Of a DNA stretch of 58,577 nucleotides, positions 38,114 to 44,710 are shown piece by piece. The first letter of the stretch is position 1; each line of letters opens with the position of its first letter. The position numbers were made by a program, and so were the translations under genes. Origin of the DNA: an uncultured Spirochaetaceae bacterium (GTDB lineage: Bacteria; Spirochaetota; Spirochaetia; Treponematales; Treponemataceae); assembly GCA_902797305.1 (NCBI GenBank), contig CADBSK010000041.1, positions 1-58,577 on the forward strand, written 5' to 3'. The notes under the pieces were generated by a model that saw only the letters and a list, made by a program, of their open reading frames with translations, was not told where the DNA came from and made no database searches.

Positions 38114-38148
38114 GTAACCGAAGTTACCCTAAAAGTAACCGCGGTTAC
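38114..38148. promoter_or_regulatory. Two phased palindromic operator-like sites
   Basis: GTAACCGAAGTTAC (38114-38127) and the perfect palindrome GTAACCGCGGTTAC (38135-38148) have flanking AAAA and CCC matched and a centre-to-centre distance of exactly 21 bp, two helical turns. They lie between the divergent promoters of the small outer-membrane gene and the AEC transporter. Two dimers of one regulator would bind the same DNA face. No regulator gene is adjacent. Confidence 0.65.
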
Positions 38149-38165
38149 CCCCATTCTACCCCTTC

Positions 38166-38194
38166 TTGTTGTTAGTTTTAATTAATTCTATACT
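38166..38194 (+). promoter_or_regulatory. AEC transporter promoter, start-proximal
   Basis: TTGTTG (38166-38171), a 17-bp spacer and TATACT (38189-38194). The ATG at 38201 is 6 nt past the -10, so the message should be leaderless. The in-frame GTG at 38195 directly abuts the -10 and should lie upstream of the transcript start. Confidence 0.65.
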
Positions 38195-38200
38195 GTGAAC

Positions 38201-39184
38201 ATGTGGATTTTAGTAGCAAAACAACTTGTAATAATGCTTATAATTGCCTTACTGGGTTTTTCTGTAAGCAAAGCATTCAAATTTGAAAAAAGAGAACAAC
38301 AGTGCATAAGTAAATTACTACTTTACTTTATTAATCCTTGTCTAATAATTACTCAATTTAACCTTGAGTTTGATGCCAATAAACTAAAAAGTCTTGGCCT
38401 TGTACTTTTAATTTCTTCTGTACTTCACATTTTTATGATTATAATCGCTTTAATTGCTTTTAGAGGAAAAACTGAAGAAGAAAAATCCCTGGACAAGCTA
38501 GATAGAATTGCACTCGTATTTACAAATTGTGCCTTTATCGGAATTCCTCTTATAAACGGTGTTCTTGGACAGGAAGGTGTTTTTTATCTTTTAGGATATG
38601 TAGTTATTTTCAATATCTTTTTGTGGACTTTTGGATATATCATGGTTGGCGGAAAAATGCAGATCAAAAAACTCATAACTAATCCAAATATCATAGCTGT
38701 TACAATTGGTATAATTTTATTCATTCTTCCTGTAACTCTTCCAGATGTTATCGCAAAACCTCTTGGTCATATTGGCGCCATGAATACAGCCACTGCAATG
38801 CTTCTTTTAGGTATGCTTTTTGCAACTTTTAAACTAAAACAGCAGGAACATGACACGGATTCTTCCGAAATCGCTCAGGCAAAGCCGGTAAATTATGTTT
38901 GGAGAGTTGCAAAATTAACAATTTTCAGACTTGTCATAATGATTCCAGTCTCCCTCTTTACAGTTTATGCCTTTTACAGACTGTTTTCTGGATTTCCAAA
39001 TATTAGAACCATCTGCTATGTCATCTACATTTGCAGTTTAACTCCTGTTGCAATGAGTGTATCTAGTTTTGCGGTACTTTTTAACAAAGACGAAAGCTAT
39101 AGCGGGCTTTTAGTTATGAGTACCAGTGCAATCTGTATTGCAACGCTTCCTCTTGGAATTGCCATTGCAGAAAAATTATTCTAA
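38201..39184 (+). CDS. AEC (auxin efflux carrier-like) family transporter
   Basis: The protein has 327 residues and about ten hydrophobic segments in two groups of five around a charged central loop (residues about 215-240). The conserved AEC patterns are present: KLLLYFINPCLIITQF in helix 2, ALVFTNCAFIGIPLINGVLG in helix 4, and in the second half MNTATAMLLLGMLFA and TPVAMSVSSFAVLF. Bacterial members export or import organic anions such as malate; the substrate here is unknown. The start at ATG 38201 rather than GTG 38195 follows from the promoter position. It is divergent from the small porin-like gene and probably shares its control region. Confidence 0.88.
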   Translation: MWILVAKQLVIMLIIALLGFSVSKAFKFEKREQQCISKLLLYFINPCLIITQFNLEFDANKLKSLGLVLLISSVLHIFMIIIALIAFRGKTEEEKSLDKLDRIALVFTNCAFIGIPLINGVLGQEGVFYLLGYVVIFNIFLWTFGYIMVGGKMQIKKLITNPNIIAVTIGIILFILPVTLPDVIAKPLGHIGAMNTATAMLLLGMLFATFKLKQQEHDTDSSEIAQAKPVNYVWRVAKLTIFRLVIMIPVSLFTVYAFYRLFSGFPNIRTICYVIYICSLTPVAMSVSSFAVLFNKDESYSGLLVMSTSAICIATLPLGIAIAEKLF

Positions 39185-39222
39185 AAATTATAAAAAAATA
39201 GAATAAAATGGTTCATGTGCTA

Positions 39223-39251
39223 TTGACCATTTTATTAAAAATCTATATATT
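39223..39251 (+). promoter_or_regulatory. tRNA-Val promoter
   Basis: TTGACC (39223-39228), a 17-bp spacer and TATATT (39246-39251), with the mature tRNA 5' end 14 nt further on. Confidence 0.65.
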
Positions 39252-39264
39252 AAAAAACATCAAC

Positions 39265-39338
39265 GGACGGTTAGCTCAGCTGGTACGAGCGTCTGGTTTA
39301 CACCCAGAATGTCGGGAGTTCGATCCTCTCACCGTCCA
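39265..39338 (+). tRNA. tRNA-Val (anticodon TAC)
   Basis: The 74-nt cloverleaf is complete: acceptor GGACGGT/ACCGTCC, D stem GCTC/GAGC, anticodon stem TCTGG/CCAGA with loop TTTACAC (anticodon TAC at 39299-39301), variable loop ATGTC, T stem GGGAG/CTCTC with TTCGATC, and discriminator A. The 3' CCA is not encoded. It is followed at once by a terminator, so it is a single-gene transcript. Confidence 0.97.
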
Positions 39339-39439
39339 TAAGACCTGAAATGTTTCAGGTCTTTTTTTTTAACATTTTGGTCTTTGCGTGGGAGCCCGAC
39401 ATTCTTCCAGACGTCGCTCGCTAGTCTCGCTCCGTGCCA
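39309..39439 (+). repeat. Tandem duplication containing the tRNA-Val 3' half, copy 1
   Basis: This 131-bp unit runs from the tRNA variable loop through the T arm, acceptor 3' strand and terminator to a tail ending TCGCTCCGTGCCA. It recurs at 39507-39637 with five mismatches (offset 198 bp). The tail contains CCCGACATTCT and CCAGACG, which are antisense to the tRNA positions AGAATGTCGGG and CGTCTGG, so part of the tail looks like an inverted, internally deleted tRNA-Val fragment. Confidence 0.85.
39341..39370 (+). terminator. Rho-independent terminator of tRNA-Val
   Basis: AGACCTGAAA and TTTCAGGTCT form a perfect 10-bp stem with a TG loop, followed by nine T residues. It starts 3 nt after the tRNA. 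Confidence 0.92.
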
Positions 39440-39511
39440 CTTTTTGGTAAATCCTAAAAAAATGCACTGTCGTACATTTTTTCTTAACGGATTTCCTATC
39501 GTTGGCATGTC
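39435..39511. repeat. Imperfect palindromic spacer between the two tRNA-end copies
   Basis: The region between the repeat units folds on itself: TGCCA (39435-39439) pairs with TGGCA, AAATCC with GGATTT, and AAAAAATG with CATTTTTT around a 10-nt centre. No gene is seen in it. It suggests a small hairpin element inserted at, or generated with, the duplication. Confidence 0.55.
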
Positions 39512-39637
39512 GGGAGTTCGATCCTCTCACCGTCCATAAGACCTGAAACACTTCAGGTCTTTTTTTTTAACATTTTGGTCTTTGCGTGAGAGCCCGACAT
39601 TCTTTCAGACGTCGCTCGCTAGTCTCGCTCCGTGCCA
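39507..39637 (+). repeat. Tandem duplication of the tRNA-Val 3' half, copy 2
   Basis: This second copy of the 131-bp unit keeps an intact tRNA 3' half (variable loop to discriminator) and a working-looking terminator but has no 5' half, so it cannot encode a tRNA. Compensatory differences in the terminator loop (ACAC instead of TG) leave the stem intact. It ends 16 bp before the hflX start. Confidence 0.85.
39539..39568 (+). terminator. Second copy of the tRNA-Val terminator
   Basis: AGACCTGAA and TTCAGGTCT form a 9-bp stem with an ACAC loop and a T tract. It lies 86 bp upstream of hflX, so it would insulate hflX from the tRNA promoter. Confidence 0.8.
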
Positions 39638-39653
39638 AAAATCCTATGAGGAT

Positions 39654-40898
39654 ATGATAGATTTAGAAGAAGAACAGAATAAAAAGGTTAGAGCTCTGCT
39701 TGTTGGAGAACCTGGCAACAATCTTGAAGAATTAACAGGTCTTGTAGAAACCCTTGGGCTCGAAATATCTGAAAAAATTACACTTACACGACTTGAAGTT
39801 CAACCCGCCTACGGCATGGGCAGCGGCAAAGCCCATGAAATTGCAGAACTAGCAAAAGAAACCGAATCCGACTGTATAATCTTTGACTTTAATCTCGAAC
39901 CTACAAAACAACGCAACTGGGAAAAACTTTCCAAAATTCCATGTTTTGACCGTCAGGAAGTTATAATCCGCATTTTTGCCCAAAGAGCACAAACAAAAGA
40001 AGCTGTTCTCCAGGTAGAATTAGCCCGACTTACGTATTCATTACCTAGACTTGCACATTCATATGGAGATATGGCCCGACAACGGGGTGGTAGTTACGGT
40101 TCAAAAGGAGCAGGAGAAACTCAGCTGGAATTGGACCAGCGTAGAATCCGGGAACGAATTGCCCAAACAAAAAAAGAATTAGCACAGGTAGAAAAAATAC
40201 GCGATACCCAGCGAAAACGACGGGGAACAATACCTGTTCCTGAATGCGCATTGATTGGCTACACCAACGCTGGTAAATCTTCTTTATTAAATGCCCTTAC
40301 TGGAAGCGACGCCTTTGTAGAAAATAAACTCTTTGCAACACTGGACCCTCTAACCCGCAAATTAAACCTAAAAGACGGAAACGGAATTCTTTTAACTGAC
40401 ACTGTAGGATTTATCAGTAACCTGCCACACAGCCTTATCGACGCATTCAAATCCACTCTTTCAGAAGCAGAACAGGCCGACTTACAATTAATCGTTCTGG
40501 ACGCAAGCGACAGTCAGGTATTCAATCATTTTCAAACGGTTATAAAAGTTCTTTCAGAAATTAATGCAGATCAAAACGAACGACTCATCGTACTAAACAA
40601 ATGCGACAATGACATACCACAGGACCAGATGACAGCCTTAAAGGTTCAGTTTCCAGAAGCGGTGTGCGTAAGCGCAAAAACTCATATGGGATTCGAGGAA
40701 CTTTCCAGTGCAATCAGCACAAAACTATTAGGCTCAATAAAAAAATATAAGATTCCCAGCGACAACTTTGAATTAATCAAACAAATCAGAAAAAACGGAG
40801 TAATAACTCACGAAGAATGGCTGGATTCAAGTGTTGTCATAACCGCAAGAATCACAGGAAGAACTGCAGCCCTTGCCAAGTCCTTTGCAATCGACTAA
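39654..40898 (+). CDS. hflX: GTPase HflX
   Basis: The protein has 414 residues from ATG 39654. The N-terminal HflX domain has the glycine-rich AYGMGSGKAHEIAELAKE. A helical linker carries RQRGGSYGSKGAGETQLELD, followed by the G domain: G1 GYTNAGKSSLLNALTG, G2 TLDPLTR, G3 DTVGFI, G4 NKCD, G5 SAK. HflX splits stalled or heat-damaged 70S ribosomes. An in-frame ATG at 39582 lies inside the tRNA-derived repeat and would add 24 residues unlike the family, so 39654 was preferred; GAGG is only 2 nt away, so the exact start is uncertain. The 3' end lies 10 bp before the FliL-like gene. Confidence 0.92.
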   Translation: MIDLEEEQNKKVRALLVGEPGNNLEELTGLVETLGLEISEKITLTRLEVQPAYGMGSGKAHEIAELAKETESDCIIFDFNLEPTKQRNWEKLSKIPCFDRQEVIIRIFAQRAQTKEAVLQVELARLTYSLPRLAHSYGDMARQRGGSYGSKGAGETQLELDQRRIRERIAQTKKELAQVEKIRDTQRKRRGTIPVPECALIGYTNAGKSSLLNALTGSDAFVENKLFATLDPLTRKLNLKDGNGILLTDTVGFISNLPHSLIDAFKSTLSEAEQADLQLIVLDASDSQVFNHFQTVIKVLSEINADQNERLIVLNKCDNDIPQDQMTALKVQFPEAVCVSAKTHMGFEELSSAISTKLLGSIKKYKIPSDNFELIKQIRKNGVITHEEWLDSSVVITARITGRTAALAKSFAID

Positions 40899-40908
40899 AG
40901 TTTATTCA

Positions 40909-41409
40909 ATGAAAAGATTCGATATTGAAAAAATTACAATAAATCAGATTCTTACAGGTATAGCAATTTTTCTTGCCTTTATGATTGTTTTATCAACAAT
41001 CCTAGGCCTCGCCAAAAAGAACTCTAAGGATCCAAAACTTGCAAAAAATCCTTCTATTGTTATTGCTCAAGGTCAGGATACACTTTCTGCAGAATACTAT
41101 TCATTTAAAAACTTTGAACGAATGAGAATCGTCCCAAAAGAAACAAAAAACTCGAATCCGGTGACCCTTATAATCACACCATGCTTTGCCTACACAAAAG
41201 ATGATAAAGACTTTAATGAAGAACTCAGCCGAAAAAGCTCTATTATCAAATCTTCTATTATAAACTACTTTTCTTCTAAAACAGTGCAAGAATTAAATGC
41301 TCTCGGAGAAGAAAATGTTAAAGAACAATTAAAAAAACAAATCAACGAAAATCTTGTTCTAAATAAAATCCAGGGAATATATTTTTCTGAATATATATTT
41401 CTGCAATAA
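40909..41409 (+). CDS. FliL-like membrane protein
   Basis: The protein has 166 residues from ATG 40909. A short basic N-terminus and one membrane segment (about 13-33) are followed by a linker and a periplasmic domain with FliL spacing: VTLIITPCFAYT, KDFNEELSRKSSIIKSSIINYFSSKTVQEL, QINENLVLNKIQGIYFSEYIF, ending in Q. FliL proteins encircle the flagellar stator and support torque. It is not beside flagellar genes here, so it may be a second FliL homologue or another SPFH-like ring protein. The frame extends upstream into the end of hflX, but the homologous part starts at 40909. Confidence 0.75.
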   Translation: MKRFDIEKITINQILTGIAIFLAFMIVLSTILGLAKKNSKDPKLAKNPSIVIAQGQDTLSAEYYSFKNFERMRIVPKETKNSNPVTLIITPCFAYTKDDKDFNEELSRKSSIIKSSIINYFSSKTVQELNALGEENVKEQLKKQINENLVLNKIQGIYFSEYIFLQ

Positions 41410-41467
41410 AATGCAACTTTTTTATAAAAACAGGTTTCTAATATATAACTATTAAAGAGGTTATTAC

Positions 41468-41824
41468 ATGGAAGAAGCTATTATGTCACCAGCCGCACAG
41501 GTTATTTTTTCAATTATCCCAATCGTAGGAATTGCTTTTGGAGCTTTAGTCGTGTTCTTCTATCTTTTGTGGCATCACCACGAAATCAAATTACAGATAA
41601 AAACAGGGACTTTTGTTCCAAAAAAGTTTAATGCAGCTGCCTTCAGTTTTTTAATTGGACTTTTATTAACAGGAGTAGGTTTTACCTTAACCCTTGTATT
41701 TGCGCTTATGAGCGGTTTTTCTTATGCACTATTAGGAGGCTTGATTCCTATGGTTGTAGGAATTAGTTTCCTTTTATTCTATAAATACTACCCTGAATTC
41801 CACTCAAAAAACAATGAAAAATAA
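41468..41824 (+). CDS. Small membrane protein upstream of the ECF sigma factor (DUF6249-like)
   Basis: The protein has 118 residues. Three hydrophobic segments (about 12-34, 54-77 and 81-103) are separated by a basic loop with HHHEIKLQIKTG. AGAGG lies 7 nt before the ATG. Its end overlaps the sigma factor start by 11 nt, so it is cotranscribed with the sigma/anti-sigma pair. This organisation and fold match the small proteins labelled DUF6249 that accompany ECF sigma factors in other bacteria (from memory). It may take part in signal sensing; that is inference. Confidence 0.75.
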   Translation: MEEAIMSPAAQVIFSIIPIVGIAFGALVVFFYLLWHHHEIKLQIKTGTFVPKKFNAAAFSFLIGLLLTGVGFTLTLVFALMSGFSYALLGGLIPMVVGISFLLFYKYYPEFHSKNNEK

Positions 41825-42398
41825 TGAGCTCAAAAAAAATGAGCTTAATAATAATAAAAAAAGAGATTTCGCATTAATACGCCAGATTTTACAAGGTAAC
41901 AATGATGCCTTTGCAGAATTAATGTCTATTTACAAGAATAAAATTTTTATTTTTGGAAAAAGTTTTTTTAAAAACGAAACCGATGCCGAAGATTTTGTTC
42001 AGGAAGTTTTTATAAAAATATATACGCATCTTAATACTTTTAAGGGTAAATCACAGTTTTCCACCTGGCTTATGAGAATTGCCTACACCACTGCTATAAA
42101 CTCAATAAACCGCCGCAAGGAATATCTTCCTCTTTCTGACGAAATGATTATTGCAGATCCCCTGACAAACACCCCCGAAGAAGTACATCTCAAAAAGCTT
42201 TTAAAAACAGCTATTAAACAGGCAATCTCAGAACTCCCAGAAAAATACGCCATCTGTATAGACATGTATTTTTCTTACGACATTCCTTATTCCGAAATTA
42301 GTGAAATAACAGGATTACCATTAAATACAATTAAAAGTCATATCTTTAGAGCAAAAAAAATACTAAAAGAAAAATTGGAGGAATTACATGCCAACTAA
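41814..42398 (+). CDS. ECF-type RNA polymerase sigma factor
   Basis: The protein has 194 residues. Region 2 is at about 40-95 (DAEDFVQEVFIKIYTHLNTF, STWLMRIAYTTAINSINRR). Region 4 is at about 130-190 (AISELPEKYAICIDMYFSYD, then the helix-turn-helix YSEISEITGLPLNTIKSHIF). Regions 1 and 3 are absent, as in ECF/RpoE-type factors. It overlaps the upstream membrane gene by 11 bp and the downstream anti-sigma candidate by 11 bp. A candidate upstream promoter is weak (TTTATA, 17 bp, TATAAC at 41421-41449) and could be self-activated. Confidence 0.93.
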   Translation: MKNNELKKNELNNNKKRDFALIRQILQGNNDAFAELMSIYKNKIFIFGKSFFKNETDAEDFVQEVFIKIYTHLNTFKGKSQFSTWLMRIAYTTAINSINRRKEYLPLSDEMIIADPLTNTPEEVHLKKLLKTAIKQAISELPEKYAICIDMYFSYDIPYSEISEITGLPLNTIKSHIFRAKKILKEKLEELHAN

Positions 42399-42861
42399 AT
42401 GCGATAAAATCATGGACGAATATCTTGCCCTGGACAAAAATCAGCGTGTACCACTCAGAATCACAAGGCATCTTTTAACCTGCGAAGCTTGTCGTAATAA
42501 AATTAAGATGATTTCAATTGCAGAAAAACAAATATCTGCACCGCTAAATGTTCAGACCCCAAAAGAAGACAGTTCCATAAATGCTGTTATGAACAAAGTA
42601 GCACAGATAGAACTTGAAAACATCAGAAAGCATCAACTCCCTGTCTACGGATGGATTATCATTGGCTTTATTATGATTGCTCTCTTAGTCGGTGCAACAT
42701 ACTTCATCCGCATCCTTAACAGCAATTTAGCAACATCATTCTACGCACTACTGTTAGCATTCTGCATAATTTCTTATTCTGCAGTTTTCGTTTACAGCCA
42801 CATAGACATTTTTGTTAAGAAAATCGATACAGTTGTAAAAGGATTTCAATCTGCTGTTTAA
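42388..42861 (+). CDS. Anti-sigma factor (zf-HC2/ZAS type)
   Basis: The protein has 157 residues. The N-terminal domain carries the zinc anti-sigma signature H28-x3-C32-x2-C35 (RHLLTCEACR). Two membrane segments (about 86-108 and 112-135) follow a charged linker, and the C-terminus is cytoplasmic. GGAGG lies 6 nt before the ATG. Position directly after the sigma gene and the HxxxCxxC motif make it the likely membrane-bound inhibitor of that sigma factor. Its end overlaps the convergent M23 peptidase gene by 4 bp. Confidence 0.85.
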   Translation: MPTKCDKIMDEYLALDKNQRVPLRITRHLLTCEACRNKIKMISIAEKQISAPLNVQTPKEDSSINAVMNKVAQIELENIRKHQLPVYGWIIIGFIMIALLVGATYFIRILNSNLATSFYALLLAFCIISYSAVFVYSHIDIFVKKIDTVVKGFQSAV

Positions 42862-44039
42862 CGCCAGAGAGCCGCAGGATTGACTGTTTTTCCGTTTTTA
42901 TAAACTGTAAAGTGCAGGTGTGGACCAGTACTCATACCTGTACTACCAACCTTTCCAATTCGTGTATTTGTGTCGACGTATTTACCTTTTGTAACAAGAA
43001 CCGCACTCATATGACCATACAAAGTTTTATATCCCGAGTGGTGGGTAACAATTACATAATTTCCGTATACGTTGTTAAAACCTGTAGAAGAAACTACACC
43101 ACCAAGAGCTGCATAAATTGGTGTTCCTGTAGGACAAGCCATATCAATTCCACTATGGTAAGATCTCTTGCCGCTAAAAGGAGAACTTCGCCATCCAAAC
43201 AATGATGAAACGTAATAACGGTTGTGAATAGGCTTATGGAAAAGATCCCCATTAATTTCCTGACGAGTTACCCAGTCTAATTCTGCATCTGGAACAAAAA
43301 CAGTAGTTCCTGCAGTTAAACTGACATTACGTTCAAGATTATTTGCCTTACAACATTTATCTGCACTAACTTCGTATTTAGTAGAAATAGAATCAACAGT
43401 TTCACCGTCTTTTCTAACAGTATAAATAATTCCAGGCATAGAAGGAATCTTAAGGTACTGTCCAATCTGAAGAAGCCTTGACTGGTGAATATTGTTTACA
43501 CTGATAATGGTATCCTGAGTAATTCCAAAGTTATCAGCAATGTAACCAATCATATCACCTTTTTTTACACGGTATGTGTAATAGCAAAGTTCAAGGTCAA
43601 CATCGGTATTTTCCTGAGAAAATATCTGATGAGCTGCTTCAAGAGAATCTTCTTCTGTAGCATTCTCATTAATCTCAGAAATAAGAGCCAAATCTTCGTC
43701 CTGCAAACTTACACCAGAATTGTCTAAAGAAACTTTTTCTGCTGATGCAGTATCAGAAAGTGACTCCGTTGAACCAGCTGCTTCATTTGAAACCATCTCT
43801 GTAACTGGTTCTACAAAACTTGCGTTTTCTGCAGGAATTTCAAAACCACCAACACCCTTTTTACCATTAGCATTATTTAAAATAGAAATAACACCAAAGG
43901 TTATGAGAGCTCCACCACAGAAACTTAAAGTTGTATTTAATACAATTCGCTTAACACGATTGTTGAATATTCTATTATGCATATGAATAAATTTAAATTT
44001 GCTTTCAGGTTTTAGTTTAAAATTCTTAAAATTCTTCAT
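42858..44039 (-). CDS. LysM-M23 metallopeptidase (peptidoglycan hydrolase)
   Basis: The protein has 393 residues. One N-terminal membrane segment (about 34-54) is followed by a Ser/Glu-rich linker, a LysM (YRVKKGDMIGYIADNFGIT), a second LysM-like module (YTVRKDGETVDSISTKYEVS) and the M23 domain (about 290-393). Zinc ligands are in YHSGIDMA and HLHFTVYKNG. It should cleave peptide crosslinks in the periplasm or regulate amidases, anchored at the inner membrane. AGGTG lies ahead of the start. It is 11 bp downstream of rlmE. Confidence 0.92.
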   Translation of the reverse strand: MKNFKNFKLKPESKFKFIHMHNRIFNNRVKRIVLNTTLSFCGGALITFGVISILNNANGKKGVGGFEIPAENASFVEPVTEMVSNEAAGSTESLSDTASAEKVSLDNSGVSLQDEDLALISEINENATEEDSLEAAHQIFSQENTDVDLELCYYTYRVKKGDMIGYIADNFGITQDTIISVNNIHQSRLLQIGQYLKIPSMPGIIYTVRKDGETVDSISTKYEVSADKCCKANNLERNVSLTAGTTVFVPDAELDWVTRQEINGDLFHKPIHNRYYVSSLFGWRSSPFSGKRSYHSGIDMACPTGTPIYAALGGVVSSTGFNNVYGNYVIVTHHSGYKTLYGHMSAVLVTKGKYVDTNTRIGKVGSTGMSTGPHLHFTVYKNGKTVNPAALWR

Positions 44040-44050
44040 ATATTTTACAC

Positions 44051-44647
44051 CTATTTTCGAGAAACACCAACCAGGAAAGTTTCAAATGATTCATTTCTGC
44101 AGGCTTCAGGTTTAAATCCCTTTGCCGTAACAAATAATTCTCTCATTTTTTTTAGAAATTGCTGTTGATCGCCATTCTGGAAAATTTTAACGCAAAAATT
44201 TCCGCCTTTTTTCAACATTGTTTCAGCATACCAGATTGCCATTTCTACAAGTTGCTGGCTTCTGGCTGTATCAACGATTCTATTTCCTGTTGTTAATGGA
44301 GCCGCATCACAAACTACAAGATCATAAGGTCCCAGAGCTTTGATTTGACTTCTGATTCCGGCATCATTTAAGTCGCCCTGTAAAAAAGTCAGATTATCAC
44401 CTCTTACAGATTTTGAAAGAGGATTTAAATCGCAACTGACAACTTTTCCACCTTCTCCAAGATTTCTAAGCAAAAAGGTTGTCCAGCTTCCCGGAGCAGA
44501 ACCTAAATCCAGAACATTACAATTCTTTTTAATCATTCCAAATTTTTCGTCCATTTCTTTTAATTTATAAACTGAACGAGCCGGATATCCTTCTGAGAAT
44601 GCCTTTTGTGACCAATAATCGGGTTTTTCGTAGCTATTTGATGCCAT
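44051..44647 (-). CDS. rlmE: 23S rRNA (uridine-2'-O-)methyltransferase RlmE
   Basis: The protein has 198 residues. The SAM-binding motif is VLDLGSAPGSWTTFLL. The catalytic K-D-K-E tetrad can be placed in ARSVYKLKE, LVVCDAAP, NFCVKIFQ and ESFETFLV. It methylates U2552 of the 23S A loop at a late step of 50S assembly. It is divergent from the polyprenyl synthase gene and is followed by the M23 peptidase. Confidence 0.94.
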   Translation of the reverse strand: MASNSYEKPDYWSQKAFSEGYPARSVYKLKEMDEKFGMIKKNCNVLDLGSAPGSWTTFLLRNLGEGGKVVSCDLNPLSKSVRGDNLTFLQGDLNDAGIRSQIKALGPYDLVVCDAAPLTTGNRIVDTARSQQLVEMAIWYAETMLKKGGNFCVKIFQNGDQQQFLKKMRELFVTAKGFKPEACRNESFETFLVGVSRK

Positions 44648-44674
44648 AGTACTAAAATTTTCGGCATTTCCTAC

Positions 44675-44703
44675 TTAATGTTTAGAACTTTTACCGCTAT
44701 AAT
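44675..44703 (+). promoter_or_regulatory. Polyprenyl synthase promoter, start-proximal
   Basis: TATAAT (44698-44703) lies 7 nt before the ATG at 44711. The -35 at 17 bp is weak (TTAATG, 44675-44680). The exact -10 consensus and its distance to the ATG repeat the pattern of other operon heads here. Confidence 0.5.
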
Positions 44704-44710
44704 TGACACC

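Noticed and set aside
38195..38200. GTG start for the AEC transporter
   Set aside because: It directly abuts the -10 box and would precede the expected transcript start; the ATG at 38201 fits better.
39369..39551. Open frame on the minus strand across the tRNA-Val repeats
   Set aside because: It reads through the antisense of the tRNA 3' end, a terminator and the repeat tail; such frames are a common artefact of tRNA flanks and have no ribosome-binding site.
39309..39637. CRISPR array or integrated phage attachment pair
   Set aside because: Only two copies with one 67-bp spacer, no cas genes, no integrase or phage gene nearby; kept only as a repeat.
39582..39653. Upstream ATG for hflX
   Set aside because: It lies inside the tRNA-derived repeat and encodes residues unlike HflX.
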